A DNA stretch of 64,000 bases from an uncultured Roseobacter sp. (lineage in GTDB: Bacteria; Pseudomonadota; Alphaproteobacteria; Rhodobacterales; Rhodobacteraceae): positions 186,001 to 250,000 of the forward strand of contig NZ_CANLKW010000004.1 in assembly GCF_947491795.1 (NCBI RefSeq), in the 5' to 3' direction. The notes under the pieces were generated by a model. It was not told where the DNA came from and searched no databases. It worked only from the letters and a program-made list of their open reading frames with translations. The position numbers were made by a program, and so were the translations under genes. Positions 33,981-42,132 of this stretch are shown in pieces (within the stretch, counting starts at the first letter, position 1; every line of letters begins with the position of its first letter).

Positions 33981-35453
33981 TCAGGTACGAATATTTTTGA
34001 GCGCTGACGCCAGTGCCGGTTCGCATCCTTCCGAAAGCATTGCGCCAAGATATCTGACCACATCTGCGCGCCATTCTGACGAACCGGCCAGTACTTTGGG
34101 CATCAGTCGGGGTATTCCGGCAATTCCATCGAATATCTGTGCAGCGTCGCTGCCGGCCTTTCTGGTGATGGTCAGCAGGTCCGCTTCCAACGGGTCGCGC
34201 AGATCGTGGTCCCTGCCGTTTGCATGGCCCAAACAGTACCGCATCCAGGCAGCCGTCGCGACGGCGAAAGTGGCAGACGCCCGCCCGGCCTCCAGTGCAT
34301 CTGTGGCCGGCGCGAAAATGCGTTGAGGCATCTTCTGGCTGCCATCCATCGCGATCTGCCAGGTTTCATGGGCAATGGCAGAATTATCAAAACGATCCGA
34401 CAGTTCGGCAGCGTATGTTTTAAAGTCAACAGCGGGCAGATCAGCCAGCGTGAGGGCGGCGTTTTTCATATGAGCCAGGGCCAAAGCCCGCAGCACCGGA
34501 TCCTGCATGACATCGCGAACGTATTTTTTCCCGGTCAGAAACCCGGTGTAGGCAATAAGCGAGTGCGTACCGTTCAGCATCCGAAGCTTCATGTTTTCAT
34601 ACGGGGCGACGTCTGGAACAAACAGGACGCCTGCATCTTCCCAGCGCGGGCGACTGTTGCAGAAGGTGTCTTCGACAACCCACTGCGTGAAAGCTTCGGT
34701 TTGCGTAGCCGCGCTATCGCGGGCCCCCAGCTGCTTTTCGGTTTCGGCCAGAAACGCATCGGTCGCGGCTGGGGTTATCCGGTCTACCATTGTTGATGGG
34801 AAGGCACCGTTTTCAGCAATCCAGCCTGCGAGATTTGGATCAGTGCGATTTGCAAAGTCCAACACGCCGGCCCGAATCAGGCGACCGTTTTCCGGCAGAT
34901 TGTCACAACACAGTACGGTGAAGGGTGGCAATCCGGCTGCCTTGCGCCGGGCAAACCCCGCGACGAGCAGGCCCAGCAGACCGCGGGGGTCCTTTGGGTT
35001 CCGAAGGTCTGCGGCGACAGCAGGATGCGACGTATCGACCTTTCCGCTGGTGCCCAGGATACCATAGGCCTTTTCTGTGACGGTCATGCTGACAATTCTG
35101 ATCGACGGGCCGGCCAGGAGATCCAGAGCAGCTTCACTTCCGCGCGTTGCGGCGAGCGCATGGGAAATACTGGCAATGATCCGCCGTTCTGTCTTTTCCG
35201 TCCCGCGGATTGTCAGGCTGTACCGCCCCTTTTGACGGTTCAGAATATCTGCGCCCTGCGTGCTTTGCAGGCTGACACCGCAGATCCGCCAGTCTCCACC
35301 GTGCCGGGCCAGAACATCGTCGGTGTACACAGCCTGATGCGCTCTGTGAAACGCGCCGGGTCCGAAATGGACAATGCCAATCCCGTGATTTTCCGGGTTG
35401 TATTGCGGTGCTGTTGTCCCTGAAGGCAACTGAGTGCCGGGCAAAAGATGCAT
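33981..35453 (-). CDS. Mannitol dehydrogenase / fructuronate reductase family oxidoreductase
   Basis: A 490-residue polyol-specific long-chain dehydrogenase. The ATG at 35453 is used because family similarity starts with LPGTQLPSGTTAPQYN and GIGIVHFGPGAFHRAHQAVY, the Rossmann-type cofactor site; the frame is open further upstream without similarity. The catalytic K-x4-N-x2-H motif is present in KLRMLNGTHS. The C-terminal domain includes the usual helical core. Candidates are mannitol 2-dehydrogenase and D-fructuronate (mannonate) reductase. The adjoining gluconate and idonate genes and a nearby LacI repressor suggest a sugar acid or sugar alcohol substrate. Confidence 0.88.
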   Translation of the reverse strand: MHLLPGTQLPSGTTAPQYNPENHGIGIVHFGPGAFHRAHQAVYTDDVLARHGGDWRICGVSLQSTQGADILNRQKGRYSLTIRGTEKTERRIIASISHALAATRGSEAALDLLAGPSIRIVSMTVTEKAYGILGTSGKVDTSHPAVAADLRNPKDPRGLLGLLVAGFARRKAAGLPPFTVLCCDNLPENGRLIRAGVLDFANRTDPNLAGWIAENGAFPSTMVDRITPAATDAFLAETEKQLGARDSAATQTEAFTQWVVEDTFCNSRPRWEDAGVLFVPDVAPYENMKLRMLNGTHSLIAYTGFLTGKKYVRDVMQDPVLRALALAHMKNAALTLADLPAVDFKTYAAELSDRFDNSAIAHETWQIAMDGSQKMPQRIFAPATDALEAGRASATFAVATAAWMRYCLGHANGRDHDLRDPLEADLLTITRKAGSDAAQIFDGIAGIPRLMPKVLAGSSEWRADVVRYLGAMLSEGCEPALASALKNIRT

Positions 35454-35638
35454 AGGATGCCTGTGGGTGTCTTGTTCACCGGTACAGTCCGTCAGAAGCA
35501 GTCCGGATGTAAACCCGGTATGGGCCAATACCCGCGTCATGCCAGCACTGACATTCGGGATTTTTACTGCCAGGATGACAAAGCGCCTGAAGCTACCGCA
35601 GTGCAGACAAGGGCGATATTTTCCAAAGGGAGCCGACT

Positions 35639-36511
35639 TTGACCCAACAGCACCCAAACCCGCAGGCGGATCAGCTGAGAAAACTGCTGCGCCGCGATGG
35701 GATGATCATGATGCCCTGTTGTTTTGATGGCATCTCTGCACGGCTCGTCGAGCAGGCTGGTTTTGAGCTGACATTTCTGTCCGGCTTCTCTGCTTCGGTG
35801 AGCCGGATCGGCGCGCCTGACGTTGGCCTGATGAGCTATGGTGAGGTTCTGGACCAGGCCCGCAATGTCATGGAAGGCATTACCATTCCGATGATGGTGG
35901 ACGGTGACACGGGCTACGGCAATCCGATGAATGTCGAGCGTACAGTCGAGGGCTTTGCCCGGGCAGGCTGTGCAGGCGTGATGATCGAGGACCAGGTTGC
36001 GCCCAAGCGCTGTGGTCACACGGCGCGCAAGGCTGTGGTCGATCGCGAAGAGGCCTTTGACAGAATACGGGCAGCGGTCGTGGCGCGGGGCAGGGCAGAC
36101 ATTCTCATCAAGGCCAGGACCGATGCACGCCGCGACCACGGTCTGGGCGAGGCCATCGCGCGGGCACAGACCTTTGCCGAGCTTGGCGCGGACATCGTGT
36201 TTATCGAAGAACCTTTTGACGTTGATGAGATGCGGACAATCTGTGCCGAAGTGCCGGTGCCCACTGTCGCGAATATGCTGGAGGGCGGGCAGACGCCGAT
36301 ACTGCCCCCGTCAGAGCTAGAAAAGCTGGGATTTGCCGTCGCAGCCTATCCGCTGGCCTGCCTGTCTGCGGCAATGCGCGCAATGACAGAAACGCTGGCT
36401 GATCTGAAGGCAGGGCGGGATCACACCGCTGGCCTGATGCCTTTTGATGAGCTGCGCAGACGGGTGGGGTTCGAGGATTACTATCGGGCGGAAGACCGGT
36501 ACAAACGCTAG
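35639..36511 (+). CDS. PEP mutase/isocitrate lyase family lyase
   Basis: A 290-residue TIM-barrel protein. It starts at a TTG (35639) preceded by an AAAGGGAG ribosome site. The metal-binding MMVDGDTGYGN (about 85-95), EDQ (117-119) and the loop PKRCGH with the catalytic Cys (C125) identify it as a C-C lyase of the isocitrate lyase superfamily; phosphonomutases lack this Cys. The closest functional types are 2,3-dimethylmalate lyase and methylisocitrate lyase-like enzymes acting on 2-hydroxy dicarboxylates. It is divergent from the mannitol dehydrogenase-like gene and convergent with lacI (4-base overlap). Its place in the sugar-acid pathway is unclear. Confidence 0.88.
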   Translation: MTQQHPNPQADQLRKLLRRDGMIMMPCCFDGISARLVEQAGFELTFLSGFSASVSRIGAPDVGLMSYGEVLDQARNVMEGITIPMMVDGDTGYGNPMNVERTVEGFARAGCAGVMIEDQVAPKRCGHTARKAVVDREEAFDRIRAAVVARGRADILIKARTDARRDHGLGEAIARAQTFAELGADIVFIEEPFDVDEMRTICAEVPVPTVANMLEGGQTPILPPSELEKLGFAVAAYPLACLSAAMRAMTETLADLKAGRDHTAGLMPFDELRRRVGFEDYYRAEDRYKR

Positions 36512-37536
36512 CGCTGCCTGACGGTTGATCCCGGGATCAGGCGATACCCGATGTCCCGCGTGCTGGCGACCGGCTCACCGGACAAACGTGCGATCATCTG
36601 TTCTGCTGCGGCCTGACCCAGCCGGATATGTGGAACATGCATCGACGTCAGTCTTTTTTTCAGAACGGATGCGACAGGCAGATCACCCCAGCCAGCGATA
36701 CCGATATCGTCCGGAACCTGCATGCCTCGCTGGTCGCAATACTGCAGACCGCCAAAAGCCATGGAGTCGTTCTGATAAAAGATACATTCCACGTCGCGCT
36801 GTGACGCCAGCAACTGCTCGGTGCCATAAAACCCGGGATAGAACCCGGCTGTATCATGAAGGCAAAGCTGGCGAACAACCTTTCCGCCCCCGTTTTCCAC
36901 GGCTTTGGTGAAACCTTCGAGCCGGGCTGTCGCCGCGTTGGCGGTGTCGTGGGATGTACCTACAAACCCCAGCGACCGGTACCCGCAGCCCACCAGAAAA
37001 CGCCCCATCTCAAAGCCGCAGTCAAAGTGGTTGATGCCCACGCTCATATCGAGCGGGCTGGAGTTCAGATCCCAGATTTCAACCACCGGTATGCCCGAGT
37101 TTCGCAGCATTTCCAGCGCACGGGCGGAATGATAACGTCCGGTCAGGATGAGTCCTGCCGGCTGCCATGACAAAACTGTGCGGATCCAGTTTTCTTCTTC
37201 TTCCTGTGTGTGCTGGGTCAGACCAAGTACGGTCTGATGGCCAAAGCTTCCCAGTTTCCGGTCGATGGCCTCGAGTACCTGGGCGAAAACCTCATTGCCC
37301 AGATCGGGGATCGAAACGCCGATAAAAGTCGAAGACTGGTCGCCTGCAAAGACAGTGGCCAGTCGATTCGGAAGGTACCCGAGCTCATCCACCTGGGTCA
37401 TGACCTTTACCCTGGTTTTTTCGGAGTACCCCCCTTCGCCGCGCAGAACCCGGCTGGCGGTCATCTTGGAAACACCCGCCGCCTGAGCCACTTTTGCCAG
37501 GCTTACTTTGTTGTTTTTATTCAGTTTATCGACCAT
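36508..37536 (-). CDS. LacI family repressor, GntR/IdnR-like, of the sugar-acid regulon
   Basis: A 342-residue protein. The N-terminal helix-turn-helix and hinge helix (about residues 10-65) read VSLAKVAQAAGVSKMTASRVL and later LGYLPNRLATVFAG. The periplasmic-binding-like effector domain has TFIGVSIPDLGNEVFAQVLEAI, typical of E. coli GntR relatives. Its own start lies 16 bases from a GTTACCGGTAAC palindrome, with a second copy 57 bases further on before the divergent importer operon. A third sits in the idnD/idnO promoter. GntR/IdnR-like proteins sense gluconate or 5-ketogluconate, a reasonable guess for this one. Confidence 0.92.
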   Translation of the reverse strand: MVDKLNKNNKVSLAKVAQAAGVSKMTASRVLRGEGGYSEKTRVKVMTQVDELGYLPNRLATVFAGDQSSTFIGVSIPDLGNEVFAQVLEAIDRKLGSFGHQTVLGLTQHTQEEEENWIRTVLSWQPAGLILTGRYHSARALEMLRNSGIPVVEIWDLNSSPLDMSVGINHFDCGFEMGRFLVGCGYRSLGFVGTSHDTANAATARLEGFTKAVENGGGKVVRQLCLHDTAGFYPGFYGTEQLLASQRDVECIFYQNDSMAFGGLQYCDQRGMQVPDDIGIAGWGDLPVASVLKKRLTSMHVPHIRLGQAAAEQMIARLSGEPVASTRDIGYRLIPGSTVRQR

Positions 37537-37551
37537 ACTACTGCGAGTTGC

Positions 37552-37563
37552 GTTACCGGTAAC
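37552..37563. promoter_or_regulatory. LacI-family operator, promoter-distal copy
   Basis: GTTACCGGTAAC is a perfect 12-base palindrome, 15 bases upstream of the lacI start codon and just upstream of a TTGACT -35 box facing the importer operon. It matches the core of known GntR/IdnR operators. Confidence 0.75.
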
Positions 37564-37570
37564 TTTTTTC

Positions 37571-37600
37571 TTGACTTATGCCGCTCTTCAGAACGACGAT
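37571..37600 (+). promoter_or_regulatory. Probable promoter of the first sugar importer operon
   Basis: TTGACT (37571-37576) is a good -35 box; the best -10 candidate is GACGAT (37595-37600) at 18-base spacing, which is poor. The position between two operator palindromes supports a repressed promoter, with transcription starting near 37607, on the second palindrome. Confidence 0.4.
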
Positions 37601-37608
37601 AGGCGTAC

Positions 37609-37620
37609 GTTACGGGTAAC
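37609..37620. promoter_or_regulatory. LacI-family operator, promoter-proximal copy
   Basis: GTTACGGGTAAC has the same half-sites as the copy at 37552 and one mismatch to perfect symmetry in the centre. Centre-to-centre distance to that copy is 57 bases, compatible with a repressor dimer pair bridging the promoter. Confidence 0.7.
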
Positions 37621-37681
37621 GCAGATTTTCATCAAGTCTCCTGTGGCGTGGGGTGCGGCAAATGCCACATGGGGAGGAAAC

Positions 37682-39211
37682 ATGGCAGACCACCTGCAAC
37701 AGGGCCTGTTCTTTGACAGCATCGACAAACATTTTGGGGGCACTTATGCCCTGAGAGATGTGTCTTTGTCGGTGGGTCGTGGCGAAATCGTCGCGCTGCT
37801 GGGAGAGAACGGCGCGGGCAAATCGACGCTGATCAAAGTGCTGGGTGGCATTCACGCACCGGACGGCGGGCAGGTGCTGATTGACGGCCGGCCCTATACA
37901 CATCGCCCCGCAGGATTTGGTGAGCGCCAGAAGGTTGCGTTTATCCACCAGGACCTCGGTCTGATCGAATGGATGACCGTAGCGGAAAACATTGCTCTGG
38001 CACTAGGCTATTCGCGCAAAGGCGGCATGATCCGGTGGTCAGAGGTGGAGACTTTTGCAGCAGATGCCCTGAAAAAGGTGGACTGTGTTTTTGATCCGAC
38101 CACGCGTGTGGAGGACCTGACGCGGACGGAAAAATCACTGGTGGCGATTGCCCGTGCTCTGGCAGTGGACAGCGAGTTTCTGGTGCTGGACGAGCCGACA
38201 GCCTCGTTGCCGGCGGATGAGGTTGAGCGGCTTTTTACGGCACTGCGCCCTTTGCGCGAACGGGGTGTCGGGATGATTTATGTCAGTCACCGCCTCGATG
38301 AGATTTTTCAGATTGCTGACCGTGTTGCTGTCCTGCGCGATGGCGCAATGGTCGGCGTGCGCAGTATCGCGCACACAACACCCGAAGAGCTGGTCCAGAA
38401 AATTGTAGGCCGGAAAACCCGCGCCACGATGAAATCTGAGGAAGCACCTGGCGCGGATATTCTTGAGCTGAAGAACGTCAGTGTGGGCTCTGTCGGGCCG
38501 CTCTCATTTACGCTCAAACGGAATGAGATCGTCGGGCTTGTCGGGCTTCGCGGCGCGGGGCACGAGGCAATTTCCCGCGCGCTCTTCGGCCTCGCCGCGT
38601 TTTCCGGACAGGTCAGTCTGAATGGTACCGCGCCGGACCTGAGCAACCCGCAGGCGGCACTGACGTCTGGCATCGGGCTGGTTGCGCGCGACCGGACCGA
38701 AGAATCCGTAGCGATGAACCTGTCCATCCGGGAAAACACATTCCTGAACCCTGCCGCAGTTGGCCGGGGCCTGCTGAGCCTGCTGATGCCGGCACGCGAG
38801 GCTGCGCAGGCCTCTGAGATCGGCAGTGATCTGGGGCTTTCGCCGAACGATCCGACACTGGCCATCGAAGCCCTGTCGGGGGGAAATCAGCAAAAGGTCG
38901 TCATCGGAAGATGGCTGGCCACCAAAAGGCGCCTGCTGCTGTGCGAAGATCCTACCGCAGGCGTCGATGTCGGTGCCAAGGCCGAGATCTATGCGCTTCT
39001 CAACCGCGCTCTTGCCGAAGGCATCGGCATCCTGGTTGTTTCGACGGATTTCGAGGAAATCGCAACGATCTGCCACCGGGCGATCGTGTTCAGCCAGGGT
39101 GCAATAGTAGATGAGCTGTCCGGCAGCCGTCTGACCACCGAAAATCTTATCCAGTCGGCTTCGGCCGGGAATATCGCCTCCGGGGAGGAGCAAACAAATG
39201 CAATCGCTTGA
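37682..39211 (+). CDS. Sugar ABC transporter ATP-binding protein, two-domain (RbsA/MglA type)
   Basis: A 509-residue protein from the ATG at 37682, which has a GGGGAGGAA ribosome site. The N-terminal NBD has Walker A GENGAGKST (41-49), a degenerate signature (LTRTEKSLVAIARAL) and Walker B FLVLDEPTAS. The C-terminal NBD has a degenerate Walker A (VGLRGAGHEAISRAL), an intact LSGGNQQKVVIGRWL and LLLCEDPTAGVD. One consensus and one degenerate site is usual in this family. It powers import with the permease gene overlapping its end. It is the first gene downstream of the operator-flanked promoter. Confidence 0.94.
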   Translation: MADHLQQGLFFDSIDKHFGGTYALRDVSLSVGRGEIVALLGENGAGKSTLIKVLGGIHAPDGGQVLIDGRPYTHRPAGFGERQKVAFIHQDLGLIEWMTVAENIALALGYSRKGGMIRWSEVETFAADALKKVDCVFDPTTRVEDLTRTEKSLVAIARALAVDSEFLVLDEPTASLPADEVERLFTALRPLRERGVGMIYVSHRLDEIFQIADRVAVLRDGAMVGVRSIAHTTPEELVQKIVGRKTRATMKSEEAPGADILELKNVSVGSVGPLSFTLKRNEIVGLVGLRGAGHEAISRALFGLAAFSGQVSLNGTAPDLSNPQAALTSGIGLVARDRTEESVAMNLSIRENTFLNPAAVGRGLLSLLMPAREAAQASEIGSDLGLSPNDPTLAIEALSGGNQQKVVIGRWLATKRRLLLCEDPTAGVDVGAKAEIYALLNRALAEGIGILVVSTDFEEIATICHRAIVFSQGAIVDELSGSRLTTENLIQSASAGNIASGEEQTNAIA

Positions 39212-40220
39212 ATCCGGAGCACTGGAGCCGACGCGCGCAGAAATGAAAGGGCTGAGTACGGGCAAGCGTCTTATGCGTCTTTTGCCGGTATATGGCCTCG
39301 TTATTCTGACGGCCTTTCTGATCATTCTGTTCTCTGTTCTGCTGCCGAATACCTTTCCGACAATGCTGAACCTGCGGGCGATCATTTCTGACAAAGCGAT
39401 TATCGCGCTGCTTTCTCTGGGCGCGATGATCCCCATGGCGGCCGGTCGCATTGATCTGACGGTCGGATACGGGATCGTGCTGTGGCATATTCTTGCGATC
39501 AGCCTGCAGACCATGATGGGTTTGCCCTGGCCGATAGCTGTCGCAATTGTGCTGATGCTTGGCGCGCTTTCCGGTTTTCTTAACGGTCTGCTTGTCGAAG
39601 TGGCGCGGATCGACAGCTTTATTGCCACGCTCGGCACGGGCACTGTGCTTTATGCGCTGGCGCTCTGGCACACAGGCGGGCGGCAGATGGTGGGTGTCCT
39701 GCCTGACGGGTTTTATGCACTCAGCACAACCTTTGTTTTCGGCATACCGATCACAGGCTACTATCTGATCGCAATCACGCTGATCATGTGGATCGTGCTC
39801 GAGTACACCCCGGTCGGACGGTATCTCTATGCCATCGGTGCAAACCAGCGTGCGGCACAGCTGAACGGCATTCCGACCCGTAAATATGTAATCGCGGCCT
39901 TTGCCACGTCCGGCGCAATGACGGCACTGGCCGGAGTTCTGCTGGCCTCCAAACTGCGGATTGGTCAGGCGTCGGTCGGGCTTGAATTCCTGCTGCCCGC
40001 ACTGGTGGGGGCCTTTCTTGGGTCGACAACCATCAAGCCCGGACGCGTCAATGTCTGGGGCACCATTGTTGGTGTTGCCATTCTTGCTGTCGGTATCTCC
40101 GGGATCCAGCAGTTTGGTGGATCCTTCTGGGTCGAGCCACTCTTTAACGGCGTTACCCTGTTGGTTGCCATCGGCATCGCAGGCTACGCGCAGCGCCGTA
40201 AGGGTGCTGCAAAGAAATGA
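39198..40220 (+). CDS. Sugar ABC transporter permease (RbsC type)
   Basis: A 340-residue membrane protein with about 8-10 hydrophobic helices. Conserved RbsC features are MIPMAAGRIDLTVGYGIVLW (second helix loop), GFLNGLLVEVARIDSFIATLGT, the cytoplasmic coupling segment YAIGANQRAAQLNGIPTRKY, and LPALVGAFLGSTTIKPGRVN near the end. It starts inside the ATPase gene (14-base overlap). It forms a homodimeric channel with the fused ATPase and the downstream binding protein. Confidence 0.93.
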   Translation: MQSLESGALEPTRAEMKGLSTGKRLMRLLPVYGLVILTAFLIILFSVLLPNTFPTMLNLRAIISDKAIIALLSLGAMIPMAAGRIDLTVGYGIVLWHILAISLQTMMGLPWPIAVAIVLMLGALSGFLNGLLVEVARIDSFIATLGTGTVLYALALWHTGGRQMVGVLPDGFYALSTTFVFGIPITGYYLIAITLIMWIVLEYTPVGRYLYAIGANQRAAQLNGIPTRKYVIAAFATSGAMTALAGVLLASKLRIGQASVGLEFLLPALVGAFLGSTTIKPGRVNVWGTIVGVAILAVGISGIQQFGGSFWVEPLFNGVTLLVAIGIAGYAQRRKGAAKK

Positions 40221-40246
40221 AAATCATCAGCTTCTGGGAGGAAAAA

Positions 40247-41296
40247 ATGCTGAAAAGAACATTCCTGAACACAATGGCAGCAACTGCAATGATGGCAGCT
40301 CTTGGCATGCCGGTCAGCGCGGAAACCGCCTTTGACGGACCAACGTCGGGGCCCAAAGCCGCCGAAAGCAAAACGATCGTGGTACTGGCGGCGGACCTGA
40401 AAAACGGTGGCATTCTGGGCGTGACCAATGGTGTTGAAGAAGCCGCAGAAACAATCGGCTGGGAAGTACGCGTGCTCGACGGAGCAGGGTCGGTGCAGGG
40501 TCGTACAGCGGCGATTGGACAGGCACTGGCATTGCAGCCTGACGGTCTGATCATCAACGGTTTTGACGCAGTCGAGCAGCAGGCCGCACTCGAAGGTGTC
40601 GTTGCAGCCGACATTCCAATGGTTGCGTGGCATTCCGGCCCAAAAATCGGCTGCGACGCACCGGGCGGAATATTTGCAAATGTCTCAACAGACGCGATGA
40701 CAGTTTCCGAGGTTGCCGCCAAATGGGCGATGGAGGACGGCGGCGACAAAGTCGGTGCGGTAATCTTTACTGACAGCACCTATCAGATCGCCATCGACAA
40801 GGCGGACCGGATCAAAGAGACCATCGAAGCCATGGGTGGCACGGTTCTGGAATATGTCGATACGCCGATTGCAGATACCTCAACGCGTATGGGCCCGCTG
40901 ACGACAAGTCTTTTGCAAAAGCATGGTGACAGCTGGACGCACGCGCTGGCGATCAATGACCTGTACTTTGACTTCATGGGCCCCGCACTTGCTGCCGCTG
41001 GTATCAAGGGCGAAGGCTCTCCCAAGGCCGGATCAGCCGGTGATGGTTCGGAGGCCGCGTTCCAGCGGATCCGCGGTGCGCAGTACCAGGCGATCACAGT
41101 GGCCGAGCCGCTGAACCTGCAGGGCTGGCAACTCGTGGACGAACTGAACCGTGCCATCCAGGGCGAGGCCTGCTCGGGTTATGTCACGGCACCCGCTCTG
41201 GTGACGCAGGAAGGTCTGGCCAAGCTGGGCGACAGCAACGCCTTTGATCCCGACAGCCCTTACCGCGAAGCCTATTCGGCCATCTGGGGCAAGTAA
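40247..41296 (+). CDS. Sugar ABC transporter substrate-binding protein
   Basis: A 349-residue periplasmic protein from the ATG at 40247 with a GGGAGGAAA ribosome site. The signal peptide MLKRTFLNTMAATAMMAALG is followed by a probable cut at VSA-ET near residue 25. The mature part has the ribose/galactose-binding-like layout: TIVVLAADLKNGGILGVTNG, GLIINGFDAVEQQAAL (hinge strand), then TDSTYQIAIDKADRIKE. The ligand should be a pentose, hexose or sugar acid; the shared operators with idn genes suggest gluconate, idonate or a precursor. A hairpin follows its stop. Confidence 0.92.
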   Translation: MLKRTFLNTMAATAMMAALGMPVSAETAFDGPTSGPKAAESKTIVVLAADLKNGGILGVTNGVEEAAETIGWEVRVLDGAGSVQGRTAAIGQALALQPDGLIINGFDAVEQQAALEGVVAADIPMVAWHSGPKIGCDAPGGIFANVSTDAMTVSEVAAKWAMEDGGDKVGAVIFTDSTYQIAIDKADRIKETIEAMGGTVLEYVDTPIADTSTRMGPLTTSLLQKHGDSWTHALAINDLYFDFMGPALAAAGIKGEGSPKAGSAGDGSEAAFQRIRGAQYQAITVAEPLNLQGWQLVDELNRAIQGEACSGYVTAPALVTQEGLAKLGDSNAFDPDSPYREAYSAIWGK

Positions 41297-41304
41297 CCCT
41301 CCCC

Positions 41305-41335
41305 GGGCGGCGGGCCGGTTTCTGGTCTGCCGCCC
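41305..41335 (+). other. RNA hairpin after the first binding-protein gene
   Basis: The arms GGGCGGC (41305-41311) and GCCGCCC (41329-41335) enclose 17 bases, 8 bases after the stop codon. No T tract follows, so it more likely protects the upstream transcript from 3' decay than terminates transcription. Confidence 0.5.
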
Positions 41336-41370
41336 ACCTTCAAACGAATTTTTACAACCAACCGGAGGCC

Positions 41371-42132
41371 ATGATGGCAGAGACTCCCCTCGTCGAGATG
41401 CGCAGGATCACCAAAAGGTTCGGTGGCGTTACCGCCCTTTCAGAGGTGGACCTGACCGCCCGTGCGGGTGAAGTTCTGGCCATTGTCGGTGACAACGGTG
41501 CCGGAAAATCCACGCTGATCAAGATCCTCACTGGCGTTTACCAGCCCACAGAAGGCAGCATTCTGATTGATGGCCAGGAGGTGAGCTTTGCCAGTCATGC
41601 CGAGGCAATCGAGCAGGGCATTGACGCGGTCTATCAGACCCTGGCTCTGGCGGATCACCTCGATCCTGCGGCGAATATGTTCCTGGGTAATGAACTCACC
41701 AAAAAAGTGTTCGGCATGACAATCCTGGACAACAAACGGATGCGTACGGAAACGGAGCGCGTTCTGATGGACCGTCTTGGGGTGCGCCTCAAGTCACTGG
41801 ACGCGGCAACAGAAAGCCTCTCGGGTGGTCAGCGCCAGGCTGTGGCAATTGCGCGGGCCGTGTACTCGGAAGGGCTGCGCGTTCTTGTGATGGACGAGCC
41901 GACAGCCGCACTTGGTCCTCAGGAAACGGCGCGTACACTCAAGCTGATTGAAACGCTGAGGGATCAGGGGCTGGCGGTTATTCTGATCAGTCACTCTCTG
42001 GATGATGTTTTCCAGGTGTCAGACCGCATCCACGTTCAGCGCAGGGGCCGGCAGGTCGGCGTTGTCAGAACAGCAGACAGCAACACGCAGGAAGTCCTCG
42101 GACTGATCGTCGGTGCCGAGGAGGCCGCATAA
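41371..42132 (+). CDS. Sugar ABC transporter ATP-binding protein, single-domain (FrcA type)
   Basis: A 253-residue protein with one complete NBD: Walker A GDNGAGKST (40-48), signature LSGGQRQAVAIARAV, Walker B RVLVMDEPTAAL, and the switch His in ILISHSLDD. The size matches FrcA-type ATPases of alphaproteobacterial fructose/ribose-class importers that lack the second domain of RbsA. Tandem ATGs (41371, 41374) follow a CGGAGG ribosome site. It overlaps the permease gene by one base (TAATG). It belongs to the second of two importers encoded in tandem. Confidence 0.94.
   Translation: MMAETPLVEMRRITKRFGGVTALSEVDLTARAGEVLAIVGDNGAGKSTLIKILTGVYQPTEGSILIDGQEVSFASHAEAIEQGIDAVYQTLALADHLDPAANMFLGNELTKKVFGMTILDNKRMRTETERVLMDRLGVRLKSLDAATESLSGGQRQAVAIARAVYSEGLRVLVMDEPTAALGPQETARTLKLIETLRDQGLAVILISHSLDDVFQVSDRIHVQRRGRQVGVVRTADSNTQEVLGLIVGAEEAA

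Noticed and set aside
23971..36511. 2-methylcitrate (propionate) cycle, suggested by MmgE/PrpD and the isocitrate-lyase-family gene
   Set aside because: The two genes are 10 kb apart on different strands, with no methylcitrate synthase, and the lyase sits in a gluconate cluster.
38504..39643. A 379-codon minus-strand open frame spanning the importer ATPase/permease junction
   Set aside because: Runs antisense across two conserved overlapping genes and shows no domain; a shadow frame.
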